Shown here piece after piece: positions 46,401-57,694 of a DNA stretch of 64,000 nt. Positions within the stretch are counted from its first letter, which is position 1. Each line of letters starts with the position of its first letter. This stretch comes from Antedon mediterranea (taxonomy: Eukaryota > Echinodermata > Crinoidea > Comatulida > Antedonidae): contig NC_092671.1 in assembly GCF_964355755.1 (NCBI RefSeq), positions 33,933,304 through 33,997,303 on the forward strand, read 5' to 3'. The notes below the pieces were generated by a model. The model was not told the origin of the DNA, made no database searches, and worked only from the letters and a program-made list of their open reading frames with translations. Position numbers and translations under genes: made by a program.

Positions 46401-48048
46401 TTTTTTTTCATAACATTTAACTTCCAGTTTATATTTTTTTGTTGCTTTTATTATTAATTGTAATTGTATAAGATTTTATCCGTTTATTTTATATTGACAC
46501 TGTTGATTCGTCTATTTGTTTTTTAAATATTTTTATATAGTTTATTTTATATCATTGTTGTTACTTTGGGAGTACGGAACCTGAACTCTTGTTATAGTGA
46601 TTATGTTCACTTTTAGGTTCCTGCCTACTCCCTTAGTTTCTGTGTTTTGTTTGTTTGTAACTGGTTTTTGGCAATAAATAATAATAATAAATAATAATAA
46701 TAATAATATTTTAAATTTCTATCCGTTTTTGTCGACATGACCACAATGCAAAACAAGTTTATTTCTACTTGATTGTGTATTATCCTGTATAAATATGTTG
46801 TTAAATAAATAAATAAATAAAAACATATTACACCATAGACATTATTAAATTGTGTCGCATCGTTTCAAATGTAGGCCTATGTCATTTTCTCATTTTGTTG
46901 ACTTTATCATAGCGTGACAGTAAGAATACTGCAGTAATAAAAAGTATACGTATTTGTTTAATGTTAAGTAACGAAACATCAATCAACGAGTCAGAATAAA
47001 CGGCTATGAACAATAAACACATGGCTGTTTTTTAATTCTATAATTCATAAAATTATGTTATGAACGACTTAAACTAATGTATATATTTTGTATTTCAGAT
47101 TATTTGAATTACAATTCAGATAACTTGGTTACATTTGAAGATGCTTATAAGAGCTGTAAACAGAATCGAGGCACTCTAGCATCCTACGAGCATCTTTACA
47201 GAGCATTCCAACCTCGAATGGAGAACTGTCACGAAGGTTGGCTTATAAGTGGTGAGATTGCATTTACAGAATCTGTCGATGACAAATGCGCGCTGAAACC
47301 ACCAAATAATCGTAGTAATATATTTCCCTGTCAAACATATTATAGCGGTTTCTTTTGTTACAAGGAATACGAGCACTATCTGAATATTGCTGACTATATT
47401 CCAGCAAACCAGCGAATAATTCGAATGATAAAAGATAATAACTTTTCACAAACAAAAAATAAACTAAACGCAGAAGAGTCCGAAGAGTGTTGCACAAACA
47501 ACTTTGGCGGTCGACTGGCAACTCCTTTTGAAGTTTATAATACTTGGTACACACAGGGCGTAGATCTATGTGAGGACGCATGGTTTTCAAGAGGTTTGGG
47601 TGGAACAGCTTGTTTTTTGGATGGTAATCCCTCTCAATTCTGGTCATATACTAGTATTCAAGTCAAGCTGGAATACCCCGAATATAGATACTTTGCTATG
47701 TGTTACATTCCTAATCAAGGCGATAACCTAACATATCCATATCCTTTTCCTCCTCACGGTGTTGAGAATGTTTATGGCCGTAGAATTTTTACTCTAACTT
47801 ATTATGAGGCACAAAACAGATGTCTTGGCTACAATGGTACATTAGCCACAAGAGCACAAGTCGAGTATGCTTATGATAACTTCGGATTTGAATCCTGTAA
47901 ATATGGCTGGGTTAAAAGTGGGGAGTTAGTTGCTCCCACGGTGAGTATCAATAGAGGCATATGTAAATCTCCCAATACCGGTTTTTTTACCTACGGATAC
48001 AAACCTCTTAATGAAACTTGGAATGGTTATTGTTTTATCCCAAACTAA
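43430..48048 (+). CDS. Secreted PAN/Apple plus three Link-like module protein (three exons)
   Basis: Exons 43430-43720, 44027-44051 and 47099-48048 join in frame across GT/AG introns (AAG/GTAAGA, TTTCAG; AAAT/GTAAGT, TTTCAG) into 421 residues. ATG 43430 is preferred over in-frame ATG 43367 because it starts a signal peptide (YFFSFSEGLCLFLLCLTPIV, cleavage near Ser23). Residues 24-95 form a PAN/Apple-like domain with CLLECSRNIFCWSVNY and a later Cys. Residues about 114-193, 232-310 and 333-421 are Link-like modules, each with a GTLA/GRLA block, a C-x2-GW or C-x2-AW block, and a closing FC/MCY/YCF. Link modules usually bind hyaluronan or related glycans, and PAN domains bind proteins or sugars, so an extracellular matrix or secreted recognition role is inferred. 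The 25-bp middle exon is unusually short. Module 2 is the most diverged. The reading frame is intact. Confidence 0.8.
44188..44362 (-). mobile_element. Helitron-like Y fragment in intron 2
   Basis: CCATCTAGGTCGTGCCCACA followed by GATGGTT matches 10534 onward in Y, and similarity continues to GAATTACTTAC near 44350. The terminal hairpin is half lost, so this copy is truncated at its 3' tip. Confidence 0.6.
44365..45760 (+). mobile_element. LINE-D: 5'-truncated LINE in intron 2
   Basis: The frame reads KLEHYGIRGFPLLLFSNY, GVQQGSTLGPLLFLTYVND and YILFADDTNFF with FADD at 44593-44604. A C-terminal region follows after frame breaks (45046-45372), with LQKKALRICSKS and HSHNTRNANDLLPKC. It ends in an (AAATAA)-rich tail at 45731-45757. 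It has the same orientation as the host gene, inside its second intron. Confidence 0.7.
45888..45938. mobile_element. Fragment of an FB-family end
   Basis: GTACGTTTCATAAGGGGTTC and TTATTTACGAAAAGAAAT match the terminal region of FB1/FB2 (ACGTTTCATGA, GGGGTCCCC, CTTATGTACGAAAAAAA) with several changes. Only about 50 bp remains. Confidence 0.4.
46018..46712 (+). mobile_element. LINE-E: 3' fragment of a CR1/Jockey-group LINE in intron 2
   Basis: The open frame (46021-46413) reads LHRRTARIVTQNFDFIDVRG, then RRDFYLASLMYKCINGLAPT, HSTRGVDNLNVVIPHYTRSK and IWNYLPADIK. This is the C-terminal region after the RT domain of such LINEs. The element ends in an (ATA)n tail near 46672-46712. The frame is open for 130 codons, so this copy may be younger than LINE-A to D. 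Confidence 0.75.
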
Positions 48049-50260
48049 AGCTTGTTAAACAAATTTAGTCACGGGGAGAATCCTATATTATTTTCACAGA
48101 GAAAAACGATCGATCTACTCTTTCCACTAGAGCGAATAACTGTTATTTCATTTCTACTGATTTTCGATTCGCACTCGTGAACTCATTTTTTGTGCTATGA
48201 TTGGTTGAGAAAGTTGTTGCTTTCAAACAAGTAGAAACCATTTGAAGTAATTTTAATTTGACGTCTCAGCGATCATGTTACGTCACTGTATAAACTACGC
48301 AACCTCATCATGGCCCGATCTTCGAATACCATGCCAGGCCGCTATAAAAACTGTCTTTAGTCAACCGTATCGAATGATCGCGTCGTTGAAGTTTTAAATA
48401 ACTACACCTATTCTTTGAACAGAATGACCGTAAATAACGGTTTGGTGGGCTCATTGAGTAAAACTCCATGGCCTTTGATATCAATGCTTAGTACGTTCGA
48501 GTTCAATCCGCGACATGTGTAATTATTAATTATCACCGGTTAAAGCTAAAATCAAAACTAGACCATAATGTAATTACAAAACTAGCAAAAAAGATACGAA
48601 ACCTCACAAAAACAATTGCAAAATAAAAAAAAACCATGAAAATAAAATGTAAATGAACTAAAAAAAACACAAACACAAATAAAACGAATCCAAATGGGTG
48701 TCGTGTTTCGACAAAATATCAACAGCCAAAAAAAAGTTGGAGTGCATTAATTTCGGACACTTTTTGTGTGCGTAAGCAGCTGTAGTTTTATTATTCTATA
48801 ATTTATTTCATATTCATATTAAAAAAAAACCAACCTAACAATTCTTGTTTCCGCAGCAATGTATTTTCCAATCGATTTATGTTAAACTTGTTTATGTTAT
48901 CTGTAGGCCTATGTATCAAATAACTAATATTATGCGAAAAAAATAATAATAATATAGATTGGCACTTGGCTATACTTTCATACTTTAGTGTCTGCGCGCA
49001 TCATCTAATTCACACAGCACCATTTTTCTTTAGCGTCTTTTATTTTCGCAAAGTCTGATCAGGCAAAAGTAAAGTATAAAGTTCCATATCCAGTATTGTT
49101 TTCATTTTTTAGTCTACATATATTTCAAAGTGAAGGGATAGTGTATAACAATCAATGGCCGCCGTAAATACAGTAGTTCCGAATGTTATGCTTGATACAA
49201 TTTGGTTTTATTTGTCAAAGTAATTTTATCAGAGTGCGCTTTTTATATACTTGCCCATGTAAAGTATATAACCGTGCGAAGTTTTAATTAATTACACTTA
49301 TTCTTTGAACAGAATAATTATCTTAATCACGGCCATTTATATTAATGTTCAGTACGTTCGAATCCGCGACATGTGTAATTATTAAGTATCAAAACTAGAC
49401 TACAATGTAATTACAAAACTAAAAAAAATTGTCAAAGTACATTTATCAGAGTGCGTTTTTATTATACTTGCCCATGCAAAGGCAGAAAAATACCTTGCGG
49501 AGCACGGGTTCTTCTAGTTATAAAATATTAAGGTTTTCCAACTATATTGATAATCAATTATTGTGTATTTTAACATATTTTATTGATATGAATTGAACCT
49601 CACTTATTTTAACCAGTTTTATGTAGGCAAAAGTGCTTGATGCAAAGCATAATATAAATAGTTGCAATGCACTACAGGCTGTTACATGAGGAGTACTTCA
49701 ATATTAGGTGTTTGGCTCTGAACGTGCATGTGCTTTGCTCTAAACATAAGAAAAAAAATAGTAGTTTAAAAATGTGAACATTTAATGTTTGATCTTATTT
49801 TTGATGTTGGGTTTTTCTTGTTTAGTTTTGTTAATCCAAGTATATGTATTTTAATGATAGTTTTATAGATAAAAAAATACTTTACTATATTCAAGAGTTT
49901 TTCTTCTGTTAAAATGCTAAACATGGGATGACAGGATAAACTTTAACATTTTAAATTTTAATTCTTTACGTACCAATTGAACATAAACTCTTCAATGCAT
50001 ATTTACATGTGAAATCTGTAGACCTACGTATCAATACCGACCCGTCGTAGATTGGTACAACTGTATAGTTATATAAATTTGACAGACATGAATTATAGTA
50101 ACTTGAAACCGCTTAGTGATATCATAAATTAATGAATAGAAGGATACGTATCGACGGTGGAATAAAACGATTTTCCTACGTGCTTGACTAAAGCACTGCT
50201 GCCAATCAAACAAACACGCTCTTTGAACTGCGTGTCTCTAACTGCGGTTTTCTATAGAAC
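48049..50260. other. Downstream region with a dispersed direct repeat, no recognised gene
   Basis: A block at about 48385-48590 (TATTCTTTGAACAGAAT, CAGTACGTTCGA, ATCCGCGACATGTGTAATTA, AATGTAATTACAAAACTA) recurs in the same direction at 49275-49425. A second short pair (ATCAGAGTGCG followed by ACTTGCCCATG) lies near 49230 and 49450. The sequence CACGGGTTCTTCTAGT near 49504 resembles a Helitron-type 3' terminus, but no stem was clear. AATAAA-like signals for the upstream gene are present but not assignable. Confidence 0.4.
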
Positions 50261-50313
50261 GCTGCGAATCAGGGAAGAGTTAAATTACTTTAACTCTTCC
50301 CTGCTGCGAATCA
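50261..50313. repeat. 30-bp perfect hairpin bracketed by 11-bp direct repeats
   Basis: GGGAAGAGTTAAA, spacer TTAC, then TTTAACTCTTCCC (50272-50301) is a perfect hairpin. GCTGCGAATCA flanks it at 50261-50271 and 50303-50313. This looks like a tiny insertion with a target duplication, or a templated repair product. Confidence 0.55.
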
Positions 50314-50654
50314 ACTGTTACATTTCTTGACAAATATACACATGTAGAAATCGTATGCGCAGTATAGATTGTTCTATTGACATGTCTGCGTCGATGATTG
50401 ACAACAACAAGATATTGCTGAACAATTTGTTTTAATTTCATCACAATCGGACTACTAAGTTCACTTTCTTACGACCGTAATTGTAAGTAGTTGGTAATAT
50501 TAATAAAATATGCAATGTTTATATTTGAATCATCATATTGTCATGCAACCTACTGAAATTACCAATTGCGTTAATCTATAGAATATTAAATTATGTATTT
50601 GACCATGTATGTCGTTACCGTGTGCTGTGGTATGCAGTACAACAAACGTGTTTT

Positions 50655-50752
50655 TAGTCGCGTGCAACGTGATTCTACAGCTCACTATGTCGGTCGGTCG
50701 GTTGGTTGGTCGGTCGGTTGGTCGGTAAACACTAACTTGAGCACGCGACTGC
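50655..50752. mobile_element. S-family fragment
   Basis: TTAGTCGCGTGCAACGTGAT, TCACTATGTCGG, a (GGTC/GGTT)n run and a closing GCACGCGACT match the hairpin and microsatellite parts of S at 29571-30346 in reverse. Short, with no coding content. Confidence 0.5.
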
Positions 50753-50842
50753 AGCCATGTATATGGCCTTGTTAATATATGGCTAAGCAGGGTTTCTTCA
50801 TGAATCTCCCTAATTATCGATGTAATTATATTTAAATTATAG

Positions 50843-50965
50843 TGCCTGGTGATTGGCTAGTGGTTGTGTCATCTACATCACAGCTAATCACCGGGCCTAA
50901 TCGAACCAAAACTGCTATATCTGATCCACATTATTATTTCCACAAGATACAAGAAGTAGACAAAG
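50843..50965 (+). CDS. Candidate internal exon of an unidentified gene
   Basis: TTATAG precedes 50843, and CAAAG/GTGAGT follows at 50965. The 123-bp interval is a multiple of three and open in one frame: PGDWLVVVSSTSQLITGPNR then TKTAISDPHYYFHKIQEVDK. The first part resembles GDW/VVVSS-type strands of extracellular beta-helix proteins, but I cannot name the family. No neighbouring exons were recognised, so this may be chance or a pseudogene exon. Confidence 0.25.
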
Positions 50966-51054
50966 GTGAGTATATAGATCATGATCTAAACTTAAGATAA
51001 AATGACGGCTAACCCATTGGGTTTACTAGGATAGCAGCTAGCATAAATATGAAA

Positions 51055-51240
51055 TCATGCCAAGGTGCTAAGGTTGTTGCGCATGTACAGTAAGCAATAT
51101 ATTAGGCACGCGACCGTCGGTTAATTAAACTGTGTTTATTTTGTAAAATTATGGGCTCTGTCGATTAGAATCATGTAAGCTTTGATCTCAAACTGATGCA
51201 TATCCTTCTGTCCATTATTTCATGGTGATAGGCTTATACT
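51055..51240 (+). repeat. Dispersed repeat D, copy 1
   Basis: GGTTGTTGCGCATGTACAGT, ACGCGACC, TTAAACTGTGTTTATTTTGT and AGCTTTGATCTCAAACTGAT followed by GCATATCCTTCT recur in the same order at 57290-57490. No TIRs or coding are seen. Confidence 0.5.
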
Positions 51241-51790
51241 GTAAAGTGTTCAAATAATTTTGAACCCGTGATAATAGCATGTAGTTCAATAACTATTTTA
51301 GACATTTTTTAATTCTGAGATAGGCGGACACAGTGAAAAAATCTCAGTGCAATCACAGATAGGAATATTATGTGAAACGTGCTGTAGATGTTATACCAAT
51401 CAGGGTACACTGTGCATGTCAAATGAAGGATTTCGATCATAATCTATCAAATTCATCGTTCCTTTTCAACAATTCAAAACGTTCCTTTAGATGTGTACAA
51501 AATATAATGAACTGAATTTAGATTTTCTACATTATATTTTAAAATGTATTTTGATTTGAACAGTGTAGAGAATACCGTTGCGCAATTTGAATCAAAATTC
51601 TTAATTAAAATTGCTCAGAAAATTTCACACAGCGCAATGTATTTTCAATATTTAAAAAAAGATTTCCTTGTGAACTTTAAAATTACACGTTTTCTTGATG
51701 TGAATAAACTGATTTTTTTTAAATTATTTGCACATGAATTTTGTAGAATTCTTTTGTATAGAATTTTGCAAACTGATCGTTTTTACATTT

Positions 51791-52046
51791 AACGGCGTGA
51801 TGTTTGCACATTAACGGCGTGATGTTTGCACATTAACGGCGTGATGTTTGCACATTAACGGCGTGATGTTTGCACATTAACGGCGTGATGTTTGCACATT
51901 AACGGCGTGATGTTCACATTAACGGCGTGATGTTTGCACATTAACGACGTGATGTTTGCACATTAACGGCGTGATGTTTGCACATTAACGGCGTGATGTT
52001 TACTCATTAACGGCGTGATGTTTGCACATTAACAGCGTGATGTTTG
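51791..52046 (+). repeat. 22-bp minisatellite, about 11.7 copies
   Basis: The unit AACGGCGTGATGTTTGCACA with TT following repeats head-to-tail. Most units are identical. One lacks two bases (GTTCACATT), one has ACGACG, one has TTTACTCATT, and the last has AACAGCG. The high identity suggests recent expansion. Confidence 0.9.
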
Positions 52047-52671
52047 GTCAACAATATTCATCATTATCGAGCAATTGTTTGATGTTTTGTAATTGTTATA
52101 ATTGTTAAATTTTAATTATTTTTCTAAACTCAAGCATTTCCACTTCTGTTGCATTTTGAGTATATACCGAATAAAAAAATAAAATATAGATTAAAAAATT
52201 TACATTTTGAGCCTGTCTCTTGTGGTATATCGCAGTGTCATTTTTATATTCTATTTGAAAACATAATTATACATATATAAAACTTATCACATACATTCTT
52301 AATGCCAGAGGAAATGTCTTGTGGATGGAGAAGATGCAGAAGAAGCCAATTAGGTTCTCCGGGATTGTATATTGAGAAGTTCCCTTTCTAATATTGGTAA
52401 TCAAAGTATCGGTAATTCACAAATGATTGTGTGCCCAGATAGACTAGAAGATTGTTTACCTTTATTCTTCTGGTCTGCCTGGGCCCACGGTATTTACTTA
52501 AAATGTACGTTTGGAGATCAGATACAACTTAGAGCATAGTTGATATCTTGTTATGTTTACAACGCATGCTAGACTAAATTCCATATAGGCCTAGAGGATG
52601 TCCACTGTGAAAATCTTGATATTGATAAGATTGTATTGGATAGCTACTTTAGTACAAGAAATAAGTGAGCA

Positions 52672-55600
52672 TTGTTACAACCGTTAATGTAGAAAACGCC
52701 AGCTAATGTCGAAACAACCGTTAATGTAGAAAAATCCACCGCTTATGTAGTAAAACCTTCAGCTTATATAGAAACACAAACAGCTTATGTAGTAAATAAA
52801 AAACAACACCCGCTAATGTAGAAACGGTCAACAGCTTATGTAGTAACGAACTTGCCTCCCAGCTTATGTGTTACTTACTAAATACTTACTGTAGATCCCT
52901 TACGAGAGATGGTCGATTATTAGAAGCGTTCCCTTAACAGAGATGGTTGCTTACGATGTGTGGTCGTTTTAGAAAGTTAGTTGCTTACGAGAGGTGGAAA
53001 GACTGATAACTAAGTAATGATCGATGCTTGCTACTCTAGTAGCTAGATCAACTTTCGTATGCACTTTGAGGTCCAGAGAATTTGACTTCAGAAATTGTTT
53101 TAGGATGGTCAAACAATCATTATTGGCTTGGTTACACATTTTTGAAAATGTGGCGAAAAGTCAAAAGGTCAGGGTGAAAGGTTATAAAACTAAACACCAA
53201 TAGGTCCTTAAATCTTGACAACCACTGGTCACAGCAAGATAATTTTGGTCTCAAATTGATCAGAAGGTATACACTTATATTTAGTCTAATGGGACATTTT
53301 AGTAAAAAAATGATCGGAAATGCCATTTCTGACCTTTGACCCACAACCCAAGGCATGTATGTATCTCCGTAACTACTGGTCGTATACACTTGAATTTGGT
53401 TTTAAATTGTTCGAAATATATGTTTTGTTATTTGTTACACATTTTAGAAAAATGTTACAAAAGGTCAAAGGGTCACGGTCAAGGGTTATATGAACAAATA
53501 AAAAAAGGTACTTGTATCTCGGCAACCACAGGTCACAGCAAGTCAATTTTGACCTCAAAATGTTCAGAAGGCATGCATTTATATTTCATCTAATGGAGCA
53601 TGTTAGTCAAAAATGAAAATGGCATTTCTGATCTTTGACCCACATAACAGGGCATCTTCATATCTCTGTAAGTACTGGTCGTAGAAACTTAAATTTGGTA
53701 TCAAATTGTTCGAAATATACATATTTACATTTATTGTAATAGAAAATGTGGTTAAAAGATGAACAGAAATACTATTACTAATGTTTGAAACAAAAAAACA
53801 TATCTACACAACTTATCCTTAGACAGTAATGTCATGTAATAACTGGTATTTAAATTGTTTTAATTTCATTGCTGTCCCCGAGGACATTTTGATAGAAACG
53901 TTAAGCTCAACAGTTCTTTTCAGAATGCTAGAAGTAACTTGCCATATGTATCCGATTAAACGCCCCAGGCATTTATTGTTCAAAAGGGTTTTTAGGAGAA
54001 AATGAGGCATCTTTATTTGGGGTATAATATGGTAACATGTATAATCAAATAAATACCATCTAGATGTAAAAAAATACAGCACAATTAATATCAAAAAGTG
54101 ATAAAATTATGTCAAAATGCTTGGTAAATTGTAGATTATGGTAGTTAATGAAATATGTTGACGTGATACAATTATTGTGTAAATGCATGTGGCAGGGTGT
54201 TCTATTAGAGGGAATGGTGGCGTTTATTTGAGGGAGGCTTTTATTCAAAGCGGGTGTTTATTCAAATAAATACTCTAATTTTAATAATTATCTTTCGTTT
54301 CTGATAAAAGGTACTTTACATGATTTGTTTTCCTCTTTATGATTTTTAACGAAATTTTTCTGTCTTTTAAAATAAAAGTGATAAATTCCATTAAATGGAT
54401 CTTCTTATCCAGCTGTCAGTGTAATGATACTGTATAAAACAATGACACATCATTATCCTGACACAATTGCACTCATAATGGATCTTCATTCTATCATCTG
54501 TTTCTTTGTAACTACAATTTGACAACAATCTTTTGCCTATTTTTAAATGCCAATACATTCATTACTATTGTACAATATGTCCAGCTTTCCTGAAAACACC
54601 CTTGTGTACTGTAGTACAGTGTTGTAGTATGATTTTATCATGATAACTTCTGATGCTGTTATTGTCAATGCATTCAGTACCTAAAACATGTCAAAGTTTC
54701 TAGTGGTATTGATAATAAATCTCCAGAAATATATATTGTTTTATTATCTACTGGGAACAGACATGTATATCTATAAGTTTTGCCGGTGACATCCAAAAAT
54801 ATTATGCAACAGTGTTACGGAATAATGACAATGAATTGGTCTATTATAGTTGTATCTGATACCTTTTATTACATGATTGTATTTGCACCAGGATAGAATG
54901 AGGTTTAATCCAGTTATTATTGTTATTATATTAATTTTTATATATCTGGGGTGTATTTATTTGATTATACCTGTTACCATTATTACACCCAAACAAAATA
55001 AACACCTTCCCTGAATAAATAAATAAATGGCCGGGGCTTTTATTCGGGTAACTATGGTAAGTTACTTCTAGCATTCCTAACTGTTGAGCTCGACGTTTCT
55101 ATCAAAATGTTTGAACGTTCTCATGTGTCAACAATACTTTCTAGCATTATTATTAGCAAAAGTACAATTATTACAAACAGTAAACGATTTGTTTTAATTC
55201 CTATAATGAAATCATTAAGCATCAATTATTCCATAACATTACTGTCTAATGATAAGTTGAGTAGAGATATGTTTTTCATTTAAAACATTAGTATTTAATA
55301 ATAATAGTATTTCGTTTATCTTTGTAAATATGTGTATTTCTAACAATTTGATACTAAATTTAAGTTTCTACTACCAGTACTTACAGAGATATGAAGATGC
55401 CATGATATGTGGGTCAAAGGTCAGAAATGGCATTTCTGATAATTTTTGACTAAAATGTCCCATTAGATTGAATATGGATGCATGGCTTTTGAACATTTTG
55501 AGACTAAAATTGACTTGCTGCTTCGAGTGGTTGCCGAGATACAAGTATCTATTTGTATTTGTTCATATAACCCTTGACCCTGACCCTTTGACCTTTTGTA

Positions 55601-56104
55601 ACATATACCTTCTGATCAATTTAAGACCAAAATTACCTCGCTGTAACCAGTGGTTGTCAAGATTTAAGGACATATTGGTGTTTAGTTTTATAACCTTTCA
55701 CCTGACCTTTTGACCTTTCGCCACATTTTCTAAATGTGTAACCAAGCCAAAAATGATTGTTTGACCACCCAAAACCAATTTCTGAAGTCAAATTATCTGG
55801 ACCTCAAAGTGCATACGAAAGTTGATCTAGCTACTAGAGTATGCACATGATTTAGACATTTTTGTAAAATAATAACATTTTCTACATTAGCTGGCGATAG
55901 TAACTACATAAGCTGGGAGGCAATTTTCGTTACTACATAAGCTGTTGACCGTTTCTACATTAGCTGGTGTTGATTTTTATTGACTACATAAGCTGTTTGT
56001 GTTTCTACATAAGCTGGAGGTTTTACTACATAAGCGGTGGATTGCTCTACATTAACAGTTGTTTCGACATTAGCTGGCGTTTTCTACATTAACGGTTGTA
56101 ACAA
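52672..56104. mobile_element. T: 3.4-kb palindromic element with repeat-built TIRs
   Basis: TTGTTACAACCGTTAATGTA at 52672 is mirrored by TACATTAACGGTTGTAACAA ending at 56104. The outer 190 bp of each TIR consist of variants of a roughly 20-bp unit with TAATGTAGAAA or GCTTATGTAGTAA. Inverted similarity continues inward to about 54090/54900. GCA flanks both sides (52669-52671, 56105-56107), a possible 3-bp duplication. Inner parts repeat AAAGGTCA-type blocks like those of element U. No gene is recognised. Confidence 0.65.
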
Positions 56105-56107
56105 GCA

Positions 56108-57289
56108 TAATTCCTGCTGTCATAGGCCTAAGCTATTAGCAACAGAGCGTGTAAAGTCTCTTGTGCTTAACTTAACGCTGATTCATCTCATTCGGCTCAT
56201 AGTTCCCCATCAATATGCATTTTTTAGCAATTCGTCATCGTCTCAATAAATTTAACCGAATGAAAATTGAAAATATTTTTACACTACACAACGATAATAT
56301 TATGACGGTAATAAAGATAATAAAAAAGACGATGAATTTCAGTAGCATTTAAGTTAATTTATATTCCTACTGTTTACATATACTTTTCTTTATGGTTTAA
56401 TATAAATAATATAATAATGATCAGTCATTATTCGATTTTAGTGGATAAGTAGGCAATTGTTGTTCTCATTTGGTAAGAGATAACATAAATTGTTAATTAT
56501 AATGAATACCGGTATCATTATAGTGTTGAATCATGTTGCGTCATGTTATAAGAAACACAATACCGACGTGTTTAACGTTTCATCTGGAAAGACAGTAGTT
56601 ATGCTCAGACGGCACCTAGGTCTATTTACAATTTAAGTCAAATATGAAAGTATACACACGCGTTACTTCCGATGAGCGTCCAGCCATGATATTTAATACA
56701 AGGTATTCACACCATTTTAAGTAAGCTATTTACTATCTGCTATTTCAGAGCTTACAAGGACTTGTCTGCACGTGCCTATGAAATATTATTTTATTTAGTA
56801 TATTCTTATTATGTTATTTCAAAATCTTCAGCATGCAGTCTACATTCATTTGAAGGCGTTATACGTTTCAAGCATGTTGGTTTGAGGAACAGCAGAGGTA
56901 AGATCAAAACACATGATTTAAAAATATATATATTTTTAAATTAATCAATTTAAATGACGTCATGATCAATAAGAAAAATAAAATTGTATCTTTTGTTTTA
57001 CGTATTTTTAAGAAAAAACTTGAAGGTCATATAAACTTTAGCGTAGATCAATCTCGGCAGATTTTGAACATGGCAAAATTAATGTTTTTTAAACAAAAAA
57101 GTTTTCTACAATTTACAAACAATTTGTATTTAATCTTGTAATTACATTTAATAATAATCTTGTAATATTTTTGAGGGATCGTTTAATTTGAATTCAGAAA
57201 AGTTTATAAATTCGCATAACGTTTTGTTCGTTGCCATAGCAGCTGACGCTAAACATTTAAAAATATTAATCATGCCACCAAGATAAGAG
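56108..57289. other. Stretch without a recognised gene
   Basis: AT-rich, with small open frames only. A piece at 56750-56900 has an acceptor-like TTTCAG at 56742-56747 and a donor-like AGAGGTAAGA near 56895, but no frame across it gives a recognisable protein. Confidence 0.35.
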
Positions 57290-57490
57290 CGCGCGAAAGC
57301 ATAGCCAACAAGGTTGTTGAGCATGTGCAGTAAACAATTTATTAGGTACGCGACCATTTCGTTGTTGACGACGGTTAATTATACTGTGTTTATTTTGTAA
57401 CATTATGGGCGGTCCGCGGTCTGTAGGTTGGAGTCATGGAAGCTTTGATCTCAAACTGATGCATATCCTTCTATTCCTTAATCCACGATG
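57290..57490 (+). repeat. Dispersed repeat D, copy 2
   Basis: It matches 51055-51240 in order and orientation (AAGGTTGTTGAGCATGTGCA, TACGCGACC, AGCTTTGATCTCAAACTGAT). The two copies lie about 6.2 kb apart, flanking the minisatellite and element T. Confidence 0.5.
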
Positions 57491-57668
57491 AATCCAAGAG
57501 CATTGGTCAAAATAAGGCTAAGCCTTAACCTGGACATTTCTTGTTACAAGCTGATTTTGTCATGTTTGGTCCATGAATATGTCTAGAATGAAATTTCCTG
57601 TTTCCTTATAACTTTTTAAATATATAACCCCAATAGATAATTGTATTGCATAATCCGAATAAATATAT

Positions 57669-57694
57669 TTTTATATATATATATATATATATAT
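57669..57694. repeat. (TA)n microsatellite
   Basis: An uninterrupted run of TA dinucleotides. Confidence 0.85.

Noticed and set aside
49504-49518. Helitron 3' end (TTCTTCTAGT)
   Set aside because: CTAG followed by T is present, but I could not find a proper stem upstream or a matching 5' end.
51791-52046. CRISPR-like array of 22-bp repeats
   Set aside because: Units are contiguous without unique spacers, and the window is eukaryotic, so it is a minisatellite.
56740-56905. Internal exon with TTTCAG acceptor and GTAAGA donor
   Set aside because: The only open frame across it is hydrophobic, contains no known motif, and the surrounding sequence is not conserved with anything in the window.
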